The notes: generated from the letters alone by a model not told the origin. Shown: positions 34,541-43,618, numbered from the stretch's first letter. The stretch: DNA of 64,000 bases from Flavobacterium cutihirudinis (GCF_003385895.1 NZ_QRDQ01000008.1:186001-250000), one strand, 5' to 3'. Program-made: numbers and translations.

Positions 34541-36820
34541 ATGCGCCCAAACGAGCTTTTAATTGCACACAATAAGTCAAAAGGATTTTGTTTAAATTCC
34601 ATTTGGGGCATAGCATTCGTACTATTCATTCTTCTACTCTTTCCTGAAAAATCATTTTCGCAAGAACAGAAACAAGACAGTGTGAAAAGACCAAAAATTG
34701 GTTTGGTTTTAAGTGGTGGTGGCGCCAAAGGTTTTGCCCACATTGGCGTTTTGAAAGTACTGGAAGAAGCCGGAATCAAAATTGATTATATTGGCGGAAC
34801 AAGTATGGGATCTGTAATTGGCGGACTTTATGCATCTGGTTATAATGCTTCACAAATTGATTCTATTTTCAAAAAAACAAATTTTGACGAACTGATTAAT
34901 GACTATATTCCGCGTTCATCAAAAAACTTTTACGGCAAAAAAAATGATGAATTGTATGCTATCACTTTGCCTTTCAGTAATTTCAAAATAGGAATTCCTG
35001 AAGCACTTTCAAAAGGAATGTATAATTATAATCTTTTGAGCAGCCTGACCAGAAATGTGCGTCATGTTCGCGATTTCAATCAATTGCCCACTCCATTTTT
35101 ATGTATCGGAACAAATATTGAAACCGGCGAAGAAGTTTTGCTCAACAAAGGAAATCTCGTTCAGGCAATGATGGCGAGTGCGGCTTTTCCGTCGTTGTTT
35201 ACTCCCGTTGAAATCGATGGCAATCTAATTGTTGACGGTGGTGTTGTAAATAATTATCCAATTAAAGAAGTTCGTAATCTTGGCGCTGATATTATTATTG
35301 GAGTTGATGTTCAGGACGATTTGATGAATCGTAAAAAACTGAAAAACGCAACAAGAATATTAGTTCAGATTACCAATCTACAGTCGATTGAAAAAATGAA
35401 AAGCAAAGTAAAAGACACTGATATTTATATCAAACCTGATATTCGTGACTTTGGTGTAATTTCATTCGACCGAGGTGAAGAAATAATCAGAAAAGGTGAA
35501 GAAGCTACTTTTGCTGTTTATGAAAAGATCAAATCATTAGTAACCGAAGAAACTTTTTATAAAAAACCGAAACTAAAACTTAGTACAGACACTTTAGAAA
35601 TACAAAAAATAAATGTCGATAAATTAGACAATTATACTAAAGAATACATCAACGGTAAACTTCGTTTCAAACCGGGAAGCACTATTACATATAATGATTT
35701 AAAAACCGGAATTAATAATTTAAATGCTACCGAAAACTTCAGTACGATTTCATACTGTCTGCAACCAAATGGTGCAGATGATGATTTGGATCTCGTTTTA
35801 AAAGAAAATCCAACGCAAACCTATCTAAAACTGGGTTTGCATTATGACGGCTTATATAAAAGTGCGATTTTACTAAACCTGACTCATAAAAAAACATTTC
35901 TAAAAAATGATGTTACTTCTTTCGACATTATTTTGGGTGATAATTTTAGATATGATTTAAATTATTATGTCGAAAATGGATTCAACATTAGTTTCGGTTT
36001 TCGCTCAAGGCTAAATCAGTTTAATAGAAATGTCACCAGAAGCATTAGTCAGCTTGAAGCTTCAAATCCAAATGTAAATCTTATCAATGTTGATTTTTTT
36101 GATATTACCAATCAGGCTTATTTTCAAACTATTTTTGTTCAGAAGTTTTTAATGGGTGGCGGTTTGGAATACAAATATTTAAAAATCGATTCACCTACGC
36201 TTTCAAATAGTGGAAACATAATTGATAAAAGCAATTATTTCAGTGTTTTTGGATATTTAAAATATGATTCTTTTGACAAAAAAAGCTTTCCGCGCTCCGG
36301 ACTATATTTCTCCAGCGACGTACAGACTTATTTAGCATCTTCCGATTACAATCATACCTTCAAACCTTTTTCGATGGCGAAAGCAGAAATTGCAGTTGCT
36401 AAAACATTATTTAAAAGAGCAACTTTTAAAATTGGTGCAGAGGCCGGATTTAATATTGGTAGCGATAGTGTTCCTTATTTCGACTATATTTTGGGAGGTT
36501 ACGGTTATAGCAAAATCAATAATTTCAATTACTTCTATGGTTATGATTTTCTAAGCATTTCTGGAAATAGCTATATAAAAACAGACATTACACTTGATTA
36601 CGAAATCATTAAGAAAAACCATATCAATTTCTCTGCAAATTTTGCCAATCTTGGCGACGACATCTTTAGCACAGTTGATTGGATTTCGATGCCAAAATAT
36701 TCAGGTTACGCTGTAGGTTATGGCTTAGAAACTATTATTGGGCCAATAGAAATCAAACAATCTTGGTCACCAGAAATGTCTAAAAGCTTTACCTGGTTCA
36801 GTATTGGATTCTTGTTTTAG
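34541..36820 (+). CDS. Patatin-like phospholipase fused to an outer membrane beta-barrel
   Basis: 759 residues. A signal sequence (about 18-41, ending KSFSQ) is followed by a patatin domain (about 52-250). That domain has the glycine-rich oxyanion loop GGGAKGFAHIG, catalytic S88 in GTSMG and D232 in VDGGVVNNYP. A POTRA-like segment follows (about 350-420), then a C-terminal barrel ending in FSIGFLF. This is the PlpD-like type Vd architecture, in which an enzyme is secreted through its own barrel. Lipase activity is expected but untested. Co-directional with uvrC, 8 bases apart. Confidence 0.88.
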   Translation: MRPNELLIAHNKSKGFCLNSIWGIAFVLFILLLFPEKSFSQEQKQDSVKRPKIGLVLSGGGAKGFAHIGVLKVLEEAGIKIDYIGGTSMGSVIGGLYASGYNASQIDSIFKKTNFDELINDYIPRSSKNFYGKKNDELYAITLPFSNFKIGIPEALSKGMYNYNLLSSLTRNVRHVRDFNQLPTPFLCIGTNIETGEEVLLNKGNLVQAMMASAAFPSLFTPVEIDGNLIVDGGVVNNYPIKEVRNLGADIIIGVDVQDDLMNRKKLKNATRILVQITNLQSIEKMKSKVKDTDIYIKPDIRDFGVISFDRGEEIIRKGEEATFAVYEKIKSLVTEETFYKKPKLKLSTDTLEIQKINVDKLDNYTKEYINGKLRFKPGSTITYNDLKTGINNLNATENFSTISYCLQPNGADDDLDLVLKENPTQTYLKLGLHYDGLYKSAILLNLTHKKTFLKNDVTSFDIILGDNFRYDLNYYVENGFNISFGFRSRLNQFNRNVTRSISQLEASNPNVNLINVDFFDITNQAYFQTIFVQKFLMGGGLEYKYLKIDSPTLSNSGNIIDKSNYFSVFGYLKYDSFDKKSFPRSGLYFSSDVQTYLASSDYNHTFKPFSMAKAEIAVAKTLFKRATFKIGAEAGFNIGSDSVPYFDYILGGYGYSKINNFNYFYGYDFLSISGNSYIKTDITLDYEIIKKNHINFSANFANLGDDIFSTVDWISMPKYSGYAVGYGLETIIGPIEIKQSWSPEMSKSFTWFSIGFLF

Positions 36821-36959
36821 AATTTAATCTAGAATAGTGCAATAAAATCGTACTTTTTTTTTGCTATCAAAAAATTATATCAAAAAAATCAAAATATCTT
36901 TTAGTTATAAATAATATAATTTCTATTTTTACTCGCAAAAATTTACGACATTTGTTATA

Positions 36960-37025
36960 ATGAAAACAAATTGGACAGGTTTATTAGAGTATCTTCAATT
37001 CCTAATCAAGAGAAATCCTGAATAA
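36960..37025 (+). CDS. Possible 21-residue leader peptide upstream of hmgA
   Basis: ATG at 36960 opens 21 codons (MKTNWTGLLEYLQFLIKRNP, then E) ended by TAA. It lies in the 314-base space before hmgA. The peptide is amphipathic with W, Y and several L. There is no comparative support, so it is a candidate only. The rest of the gap holds AT-rich DNA and a short word repeat before hmgA. Confidence 0.25.
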   Translation: MKTNWTGLLEYLQFLIKRNPE

Positions 37026-37092
37026 TGGCTCTATCGAATTGAAATGATTGGTCAATGCAAATTGATTCGATTATTAACTCTGCAATTCACAT

Positions 37093-37126
37093 TTTCTAAT
37101 TATCTAATTCACAAATTATCTAATTG
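37093..37126. repeat. Direct word repeat, ATTATCTAATT
   Basis: AATTATCTAATTC and AAATTATCTAATTG lie in near tandem immediately ahead of hmgA. This is one of the short word repeats typical of gaps in this window. Confidence 0.5.
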
Positions 37127-37134
37127 AAAAAGCC

Positions 37135-38292
37135 ATGCCATTATATCATAAACTTGGAGATTTTCCTCAAAAAAGACACACCCAGTTCGAAAAACCAAAC
37201 GGAGGTTTTTATTACGAACAATTATTTGGAACAGAAGGTTTTCACGGACATTCGTCATTATCTTATCATGTTCACAGACCAACGCAGGTAAAAGAGATAT
37301 TAAATTCTTATTCGGTTGAACCAAAAATTGCAATCGGAAAAAATATAAAATCATTACTTTTTAAAGGTTTTGAATTAAAGCCCGAAAACGACTTTTTAGA
37401 CAGCCGAAAAGCCATGTTAGTCAACAAAGACTGCGTTATTGGTTTGGCTGCGCCGAAAGAATCGCTTCGAAATTATTTCTATAAAAATGCCGATGCCGAT
37501 GAAATGCTTTTCATCCATAAAGGAAAAGGAAAACTAAGAACCATGTTAGGGAATATTCCTTTTGAATATGGCGATTATTTGATTATTCCGCGCGGCATTA
37601 TCTACCAAATCGAATTTGAAACAGAAGAAAACCGACTATTTTATGTAGAATCGTATTCTCCTTTTTATACTCCAAAACGATACAAAAACCAATCAGGTCA
37701 GCATTTAGAACATTCTCCGTTTTGTGAGCGTGATTTTATTTTGCCAAGCGAATTGGAAACGCACGACGAAAAAGGTGATTTTTTAATTAAAATCAAAAAA
37801 GAAGGCATGATTCACGAAGTGGTTTATGCAACACATCCTTTTGACGTTGTGGGTTGGGACGGATATAATTTCCCATACGGATTTTCAATTCACAATTTCG
37901 AACCTATAACGGGACGTGTTCACCAACCGCCTCCGGTACATCAAACTTTTGAAACGGCAACTTTTGTCGTTTGTTCTTTCTGCCCAAGACTTTACGATTA
38001 TCATCCGAAAGCAATTCCGGCGCCGTACAATCACAGCAATATAGATTCTGACGAAGTTCTATATTATGTAGATGGCGATTTTATGAGTCGTAATAATATT
38101 GAGCAAGGTCACATCACTTTACACCCAAAAGGAATTCCACACGGACCAGCGCCAGGCGCAATGGAACGCAGTATTGGTCATAAAGAAACTCAGGAATTAG
38201 CCGTTATGGTTGATACTTTCCGTCCGCTTATGGTAACGGAAGAAGCTATGGGTCTTGATGACGGGAAGTATTACAAATCTTGGACGGAATAA
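37135..38292 (+). CDS. hmgA: Homogentisate 1,2-dioxygenase
   Basis: 385-residue iron enzyme that opens the ring of homogentisate to maleylacetoacetate in tyrosine breakdown. The likely iron ligands are H300, E307 and H336 (APYNHSNIDSDEVLYY, LHPKGIPHGPAPG). Other family blocks present are PPPVHQTFET and GWDGYNFPYGFSIHNFEPITGRVHQPPP. It is shorter than the human enzyme, as in many bacteria. hppD, the preceding step, lies 224 bases downstream. The later enzymes (fumarylacetoacetase, isomerase) are not in the window. Confidence 0.92.
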   Translation: MPLYHKLGDFPQKRHTQFEKPNGGFYYEQLFGTEGFHGHSSLSYHVHRPTQVKEILNSYSVEPKIAIGKNIKSLLFKGFELKPENDFLDSRKAMLVNKDCVIGLAAPKESLRNYFYKNADADEMLFIHKGKGKLRTMLGNIPFEYGDYLIIPRGIIYQIEFETEENRLFYVESYSPFYTPKRYKNQSGQHLEHSPFCERDFILPSELETHDEKGDFLIKIKKEGMIHEVVYATHPFDVVGWDGYNFPYGFSIHNFEPITGRVHQPPPVHQTFETATFVVCSFCPRLYDYHPKAIPAPYNHSNIDSDEVLYYVDGDFMSRNNIEQGHITLHPKGIPHGPAPGAMERSIGHKETQELAVMVDTFRPLMVTEEAMGLDDGKYYKSWTE

Positions 38293-38304
38293 CTAGTCGA
38301 ATTT

Positions 38305-38450
38305 AACCACAAAGTTCACAAAGGATTTTACACAAAGTTCACAAAGTTTTTTAAGAGAGTTTTATCAAACCAAGTCCACAAAGCTTTGCGTTCTTAGCGA
38401 TTTTATAAAATCTAACTAAAAAAAATCTTTGCTCTCTTTGCGTTAAAAAA
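38305..38450. repeat. Word repeat, CACAAAGTTCACAAAG family
   Basis: Copies of CACAAAGTTCACAAAG and CACAAAGCTTTGCG on the left face CTTTGCTCTCTTTGCGTT on the right. It covers most of the hmgA/hppD gap. Confidence 0.6.
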
Positions 38451-38477
38451 CAAATTTCAAACACAACATTTCGGAAA

Positions 38478-38511
38478 AATCAATTAAACGATTAACCGAT
38501 TAAACAAATAA
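38478..38511. repeat. Word repeat, GATTAAACGATTAACC
   Basis: Tandem ATTAAACGATTAACCGATTA words end 6 bases before the hppD start. They are the same family as 28152-28268. Confidence 0.6.
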
Positions 38512-38516
38512 ACATC

Positions 38517-39677
38517 ATGAGTAAAGAAGTTAAATCAGTAGAATACGGATTAGAGAAAATATTTGAAGGAGCTCAGGATTTCCTTCCATTATTAGGAACA
38601 GATTATGTAGAATTTTATGTGGGGAATGCAAAACAATCTGCACATTATTATAAAACTGCTTTCGGATATCAGTCTTTGGCTTATGCCGGATTAGAAACTG
38701 GAGTAAAAGACAAAGCATCGTATGTTTTAAAACAAGATAAAATCAGAATTGTTTTAACAACGCCTTTAACAGCAGATTCTCCAATCAATGAACATTTGAA
38801 AAAACATGGAGACGGAGTAAAAGTTGCAGCACTTTGGGTTGAAGACGCTACAAAATCTTACGAAGAAACAATGAAACGTGGTGCACGTTCTTTCATGGAA
38901 CCAACTGTTGAAGAAGATGAATTTGGTCAAGTGATCCGTTCTGGAATTTACACTTACGGAGAAACGGTTCATATTTTCGTAGAAAGAAAAAATTACAACG
39001 GAATTTTCTTGCCAGGTTATAAAGAATGGAAATCGGATTACAATCCAGAACCAACGGGATTAAAATATATCGATCACATGGTTGGAAATGTGGGTTGGAA
39101 CGAAATGAATACTTGGGTAAAATTTTACGAAGACGTAATGGGATTTGTGAATTTCTTATCTTTTGATGACAAACAAATCACAACAGAATATTCTGCATTG
39201 ATGAGTAAAGTAATGTCAAACGGAAACGGAAGAATCAAATTCCCAATCAATGAACCAGCTGAAGGAAAGAAAAAATCTCAAATTGAAGAATATTTAGATT
39301 TCTACGGCGGACCTGGAATTCAACATATTGCCATCGCGACAGATGACATTATTAAAACAGTATCACAATTAAGAGCTCGTGGTGTCGAATTTTTGTCAGC
39401 TCCTCCTCATACCTATTATGAAGCAATCCCAGAAAGACTAGGCGTTCATATGGATATGATGAAAGAAGACATTAATGAAATTGAAAAGCTTGCTATTATG
39501 GTCGATGCCGATGAAGATGGTTACCTTTTACAAATATTTACGAAGCCAGTTCAGGACCGACCTACACTTTTCTTCGAAATTATTCAAAGAATGGGTGCAA
39601 AAGGATTCGGCGCAGGTAACTTTAAAGCCCTTTTTGAATCAATCGAAAGAGAGCAAGAATTGAGAGGAACATTGTAA
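38517..39677 (+). CDS. hppD: 4-hydroxyphenylpyruvate dioxygenase
   Basis: 386 residues, two vicinal oxygen chelate domains. It converts 4-hydroxyphenylpyruvate to homogentisate, the substrate of the hmgA product just upstream. The iron ligands are H187 (KYIDHMVGNV), H270 (GGPGIQHIAI) and E354 (LFFEIIQRMG). The C-terminal GFGAGNFKALFESIEREQELRG closes the active site in this family. Together with hmgA it makes two successive steps of tyrosine catabolism. Confidence 0.95.
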   Translation: MSKEVKSVEYGLEKIFEGAQDFLPLLGTDYVEFYVGNAKQSAHYYKTAFGYQSLAYAGLETGVKDKASYVLKQDKIRIVLTTPLTADSPINEHLKKHGDGVKVAALWVEDATKSYEETMKRGARSFMEPTVEEDEFGQVIRSGIYTYGETVHIFVERKNYNGIFLPGYKEWKSDYNPEPTGLKYIDHMVGNVGWNEMNTWVKFYEDVMGFVNFLSFDDKQITTEYSALMSKVMSNGNGRIKFPINEPAEGKKKSQIEEYLDFYGGPGIQHIAIATDDIIKTVSQLRARGVEFLSAPPHTYYEAIPERLGVHMDMMKEDINEIEKLAIMVDADEDGYLLQIFTKPVQDRPTLFFEIIQRMGAKGFGAGNFKALFESIEREQELRGTL

Positions 39678-39786
39678 AATCGCAATATTTTTGCATTATG
39701 TAGAAAAATTCTCTGTAAAACGATGATTTTTATGCAAATGTTATGTTAAACTTGACTTTCGCTATTTATTTTTTGAACTTTCTATC

Positions 39787-39794
39787 TATCTTTG
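39787..39794 (+). promoter_or_regulatory. -7 box of a candidate small RNA
   Basis: TATCTTTG is a full TAnnTTTG match. TTTTG at 39771-39775 is too close to be an ideal -33 box. It precedes the candidate RNA at 39801. Confidence 0.5.
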
Positions 39795-39800
39795 CACTCG

Positions 39801-39911
39801 CAAATCAAGAAGGGGTGGTTTCCTTCTGAATTGATATAAATTTCATAATTTATAGTTTTTTGGTTAGTTAATAGCATAAAAACTCAGTCATTACTTGACT
39901 GAGTTTTTTTG
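39801..39911 (+). ncRNA. Candidate small RNA or leader between hppD and the DUF3108 gene
   Basis: A -7 box is followed by a 5' hairpin (AGAAGG 39808-39813 with CCTTCT 39822-39827, loop GGTGGTTT and flanks) and ends in a 13-bp terminator about 60 bases before the next start codon. No open frame of note lies inside. It could be a free small RNA, or an attenuated leader of the DUF3108-TDO-M23 genes. The family is not recognised. Confidence 0.45.
39878..39910 (+). terminator. Terminator of the candidate small RNA (and of hppD read-through)
   Basis: AAAAACTCAGTCA (39878-39890) pairs perfectly with TGACTGAGTTTTT (39896-39908) around a 5-base loop, followed by a T-run. Confidence 0.9.
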
Positions 39912-39971
39912 TTTTGGTACATTTGGAATAGAATTTGCAATTATCCTTCTAAATATTTGTAAAACAGTACT

Positions 39972-40742
39972 ATGAAAAAGTTTATCCTCCTCATATTTAT
40001 CCTCACAGCATTTAGTTTTGACACACAAAAAGAAGACGCTTTCGGCACGGGAGAGTTCTTCAAATTTAGAATTCATTATGGAATCGTAAATGCCGGATAT
40101 GCCACACTTGAAGTTAAAGATGCCACTGTAAACAACAAAAAAGTATATCATGCAGTGGGTAAAGGTTACACAACCGGTATGTCGAAATTTTTCTTTAAAG
40201 TAGAAGATTTATACGAAAGTTATTTTGACAAAGAAAATGGAAATCCGTACCGTTATATTCGAAAAATTGATGAAGGCGGTTATACTAAAAATCAAGAAGG
40301 TATTTTTAATCAGTCAGAGAACAAAGTTCTGGTAAAAGATTACAAACGAAAGACTGAAAAAACGATTGTAATTACTGACAATGTGCAAGATATCGTGTCT
40401 TCATTTTATTTCCTTAGAAACCATCCGAATATTGACAAATTAAAATCGGGTGAAGCAATTACAATTGACATGTTTTTTGATGACGAAATCACAAAATTTA
40501 AGTTAAAATATGTAGGCCGTCAAGATATTACGACTAAATTTGGAACCGTTTCTACAATGGTTTTTAAACCTCTTGTACAAACCGGTCGAGTGTTTAAAGA
40601 AAAAGAAAGTTTAACACTCTGGATAACAGACGACGACAACAAAGTTCCTATTAGAATTAAAGCAGATCTTGCTGTTGGATCACTAAAAGCAGATCTTGAT
40701 GAATATAAAGGATTAAAAAATCCATTTAAAGTTAAAAAATAA
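39972..40742 (+). CDS. DUF3108-family exported protein
   Basis: 256 residues with a signal peptide (MKKFILLIFILTAFSFDTQ). The mature part has the DUF3108 pattern: GEFFKFRIHYGIVNAGYATLEV near the start, KVEDLYESYFDKENGNPYRYIRKIDEGGY, and a late block VFKEKESLTLWITDDDNKVPIRIKADLAVGSLKADLDEY. The fold is likely a periplasmic beta-rich sheet. Its role is unknown. The stop overlaps the next gene's ATG by one base, so it is translationally coupled to the tryptophan dioxygenase homologue; the pairing may be meaningful. Confidence 0.85.
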   Translation: MKKFILLIFILTAFSFDTQKEDAFGTGEFFKFRIHYGIVNAGYATLEVKDATVNNKKVYHAVGKGYTTGMSKFFFKVEDLYESYFDKENGNPYRYIRKIDEGGYTKNQEGIFNQSENKVLVKDYKRKTEKTIVITDNVQDIVSSFYFLRNHPNIDKLKSGEAITIDMFFDDEITKFKLKYVGRQDITTKFGTVSTMVFKPLVQTGRVFKEKESLTLWITDDDNKVPIRIKADLAVGSLKADLDEYKGLKNPFKVKK

Positions 40743-41674
40743 TGAACCTTACTGATCATTCAGAATCAATTTTAAAAGAAATTGATCAAAAATTCCAAGC
40801 TATAAATCAAAAAACTGAAGTTCAGTTAGAAGGTTTACTTTGGTCAAAACCAATTACATATTGGGATTATATTCAAACCGACGCCCTCTTAGGCTTACAA
40901 ATACAACGTACTACGCTTCCTGACGAAATGGTTTTCATCATGTATCATCAGGTTAATGAATTAATTTTTAAAATGATTTTGTGGGAAATTGATCAAATCG
41001 CTGACGCACAAAATATTCAGGTAGATTTTTTCAGCGAAAGACTTTCAAGAATTACTCGTTATTTTGACATGTTGACCAATTCGTTTAGCATCATGGAAAA
41101 CGGAATGGAAGTCGATCAGTATATGAAATTTAGAAACACTCTTACTCCGGCCAGCGGTTTTCAAAGTGCACAATATAGAATGATTGAATTTGCATCGACT
41201 GATGTAATTAACCTAACAGACAGAAGATACAAAGCAAATTTTGACGAAAATACCGATTTAGAAACCAGTTTCGAACATCTTTATTGGCAAGCTGCCGGAA
41301 AAGATTATCATACTGGCGAAAAATCATACTTATTGAATGAGTTCGAAAAAAAATACAAAGAGCAATTTTTAAGACAAATGTCATCGTTTAAAACGAAAAA
41401 TATTTGGCAAAAATTCACACAGCTTCCAGTTGAAGATCAACAAAATACAGAACTAATCGCTGCCATGCGTCATTATGACCAAACAGTAAATATTACTTGG
41501 GTAATGCAACATCTTAACACTGCCAGAAAATATATTTTGGAAAGCGGTAAAGGCAATGGTGAAGCGACCGGAGGAAGCGACTGGCAAAAATATATGCACC
41601 CAAAATACCAAAGACGCATCTTTTTTCCTAAATTGTGGACCGAAGAAGAATTGTCCAATTGGGGAAATGAATAA
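40742..41674 (+). CDS. Tryptophan 2,3-dioxygenase family protein (altered indole-binding position)
   Basis: 310-residue heme-protein homologue. Conserved features are the heme-ligand region VMQHLNTARKYI (H257), substrate-carboxylate arginine R131 in MKFRNTLTPASGFQSAQYR, the ATGGS loop (275-279) and HQVNELIFKMILWEID (69-84). In known enzymes the motif before DEM is HDE, whose histidine bonds the indole nitrogen; here it is PDE (P60). The family is sure. Canonical tryptophan oxidation to N-formylkynurenine is likely but not certain. No other kynurenine-pathway gene is nearby. One-base overlap with the DUF3108 gene. Confidence 0.8.
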   Translation: MNLTDHSESILKEIDQKFQAINQKTEVQLEGLLWSKPITYWDYIQTDALLGLQIQRTTLPDEMVFIMYHQVNELIFKMILWEIDQIADAQNIQVDFFSERLSRITRYFDMLTNSFSIMENGMEVDQYMKFRNTLTPASGFQSAQYRMIEFASTDVINLTDRRYKANFDENTDLETSFEHLYWQAAGKDYHTGEKSYLLNEFEKKYKEQFLRQMSSFKTKNIWQKFTQLPVEDQQNTELIAAMRHYDQTVNITWVMQHLNTARKYILESGKGNGEATGGSDWQKYMHPKYQRRIFFPKLWTEEELSNWGNE

Positions 41675-41705
41675 ACCACTTTAATCTCCCAAAAATTTAA
41701 AAAGT

Positions 41706-42926
41706 TTGAAAAAAGCAGTCGTAATTTTAATAGTCTTGTTTTCTATTTTCTCATGCAATAAAAAAGAGGAAATAGTAGAAAACAAAATTACCAAACCCAA
41801 AACCAAAAAAGTAGAATTCGGTTTTAATTACGCAGACTTTAATGTTGTAAATGATACCATTTCAAAAGGAGATTCTTTTGGATCAATACTTCAAAGTCAA
41901 AATATTGGCGACATCAAAGTTCACGATGTTGTGGAACAGGTTAAAGACTCTTTCAACGTAAGAAGTATTCGTTACGGCAAACCTTTTACATTACTACGTT
42001 CAAAAAACAAAACTAACAAACTTCAGGTTTTTATCTATCAACCTGATGCTTTGACTTATTATGTTATTGATCTAAGAGACAGTATTGCAAAAGCGTATAA
42101 AAAAATTAAACCAGTTACTTTAAAAAGAAAAATTATTGGTGGCGTCCTAAAAACTTCATTATCTGAAACATTAGGAGGAGAAGATGTAGAAACAGCATTG
42201 GCTAGCCGAATAACAAAAGTATTTTCTTGGTCAATTGACTTCTTCAAACTTAAAAAAGGCGATCGTTATGGTTTAATATTTACCGAACGTTTTATCAATG
42301 GTAAAACATACGACGGAGTTGAAGAGCTTGAAGCCGCTTTTTTTGAATACAAAGGTAAAATCGTTTATGCTTTTCCTTTTGAAAAAGACACACTTTCCGG
42401 AAAGGTTGAATATTATGATGATGAAGGAAAAACATTGAAAAACTTTTTCTTAAAAACACCAATCAAATTCAGCCGAATCACCTCGAGATTTACAATGAAC
42501 AGATTTCATCCGGTTCAACATACCTGGAAAGCGCATAAAGGAACTGATTATGCAGCTCCAACCGGAACGCCAATTTCTACAACTGCCTCTGGAGTTGTTG
42601 AAGCCACAGGATATACCGCAGGAAACGGAAACTTTGTAAAAGTAAAACATAACGGAACCTACTCTACTCAATATTTACACATGTCCAGAATTTTGGTTCG
42701 CCGCGGACAACGTGTTACGCAAGGACAAACTATTGGCTTGGTTGGTAGCACAGGTTTAGCTTCCGGACCTCACGTTTGTTATCGTTTCTGGAAAAATGGA
42801 GTTCAGGTAGATGCGCTTCGACTAAATTTACCAACCGGAGAATCTCTGACCGGAAATGACAAAACGCGTTTCTTTAAACAAATAGAACCTTTAAAAAGAG
42901 AATTGGATAGTATTGGCAATTTGTAA
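41706..42926 (+). CDS. M23-family peptidase lipoprotein with TTG start
   Basis: 406 residues from a TTG codon at 41706. An in-frame stop lies 22 bases upstream with no ATG between, and the lipobox signal MKKAVVILIVLFSIFSC fits only with this start. The C-terminal peptidase domain has H277 and D281 (AHKGTDYAAPTGTPI) and H325 (YLHMS). The usual HXH is HVC (H356, C358). An N-terminal region of about 250 residues includes a LysM-like stretch (ISKGDSFGSILQSQNIG). It may cut or remodel peptidoglycan, or be a regulator if the site is inactive. Confidence 0.8.
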   Translation: MKKAVVILIVLFSIFSCNKKEEIVENKITKPKTKKVEFGFNYADFNVVNDTISKGDSFGSILQSQNIGDIKVHDVVEQVKDSFNVRSIRYGKPFTLLRSKNKTNKLQVFIYQPDALTYYVIDLRDSIAKAYKKIKPVTLKRKIIGGVLKTSLSETLGGEDVETALASRITKVFSWSIDFFKLKKGDRYGLIFTERFINGKTYDGVEELEAAFFEYKGKIVYAFPFEKDTLSGKVEYYDDEGKTLKNFFLKTPIKFSRITSRFTMNRFHPVQHTWKAHKGTDYAAPTGTPISTTASGVVEATGYTAGNGNFVKVKHNGTYSTQYLHMSRILVRRGQRVTQGQTIGLVGSTGLASGPHVCYRFWKNGVQVDALRLNLPTGESLTGNDKTRFFKQIEPLKRELDSIGNL

Positions 42927-43009
42927 GAATAATTATTTATATTCGTTATCGAAAGCTTTCTTAAGTCATTAAAAATGAAAACATTTGAAACCTATAAATA
43001 AACTAACTT

Positions 43010-43618
43010 ATGAAATTTAAAACCTTTTTATTTCTGCTCACTTTAGTTGCAAATTTTACTTTTGCTCAAAACAACATCAAAGTAACCAGTAATTACGGAA
43101 GCGAAAATAAAGACATTCAGAATTTAATTGATTTTGAAAACATTTATATTGAACAGCTAAATTTTGAAGGGAAAGATCTTATTGGAAAACAATATTCAAT
43201 CAATCTGCAGGAATTCAAAAACGGAAAATTAATTAGCAAATCTGTGCTTTTTGACGGAGAAGGAAATGATTATTTCAAAATAAAATCAGAGAAAGAATCT
43301 CTAAAATTTTTATTTAAAATGACTGACGGAAAGTTAAAAACTTATATTCGGGGTTCTGGTTTTGGAAGCAAAAAATCATACTTCAATTTAAAAGATGACT
43401 CTGATCAATATGCGCTAAAAGATTTCTTTGGAAACAAAAAAGAATTAAATTTAGTGGCAAATCAGGAAACCGCAGTATTTGCCATCATAACTCCAACTAA
43501 ACATGATGACGGATCAAGTTCTTATTGCGAAGTTGTTCAATCTGACATCAAACCTGAAAACCTCGGAACACATTTTAAAATTCCGCACTACTTTCTAGTT
43601 ACACTACAATTCAAGTAA
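43010..43618 (+). CDS. Uncharacterised exported protein
   Basis: 202 residues with a signal peptide (MKFKTFLFLLTLVANFTFAQ, cleaved after AQ). The mature part is beta-rich and polar (SINLQEFKNGKLISKSVLFDGEGNDYFKIKSEKES). One cysteine (SSYCEVVQ) is visible. I do not recognise a family. The following gene begins 9 bases later on the same strand, so the two are probably co-expressed. Together with the two genes downstream it makes a small cluster of unknowns. Confidence 0.6.
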   Translation: MKFKTFLFLLTLVANFTFAQNNIKVTSNYGSENKDIQNLIDFENIYIEQLNFEGKDLIGKQYSINLQEFKNGKLISKSVLFDGEGNDYFKIKSEKESLKFLFKMTDGKLKTYIRGSGFGSKKSYFNLKDDSDQYALKDFFGNKKELNLVANQETAVFAIITPTKHDDGSSSYCEVVQSDIKPENLGTHFKIPHYFLVTLQFK

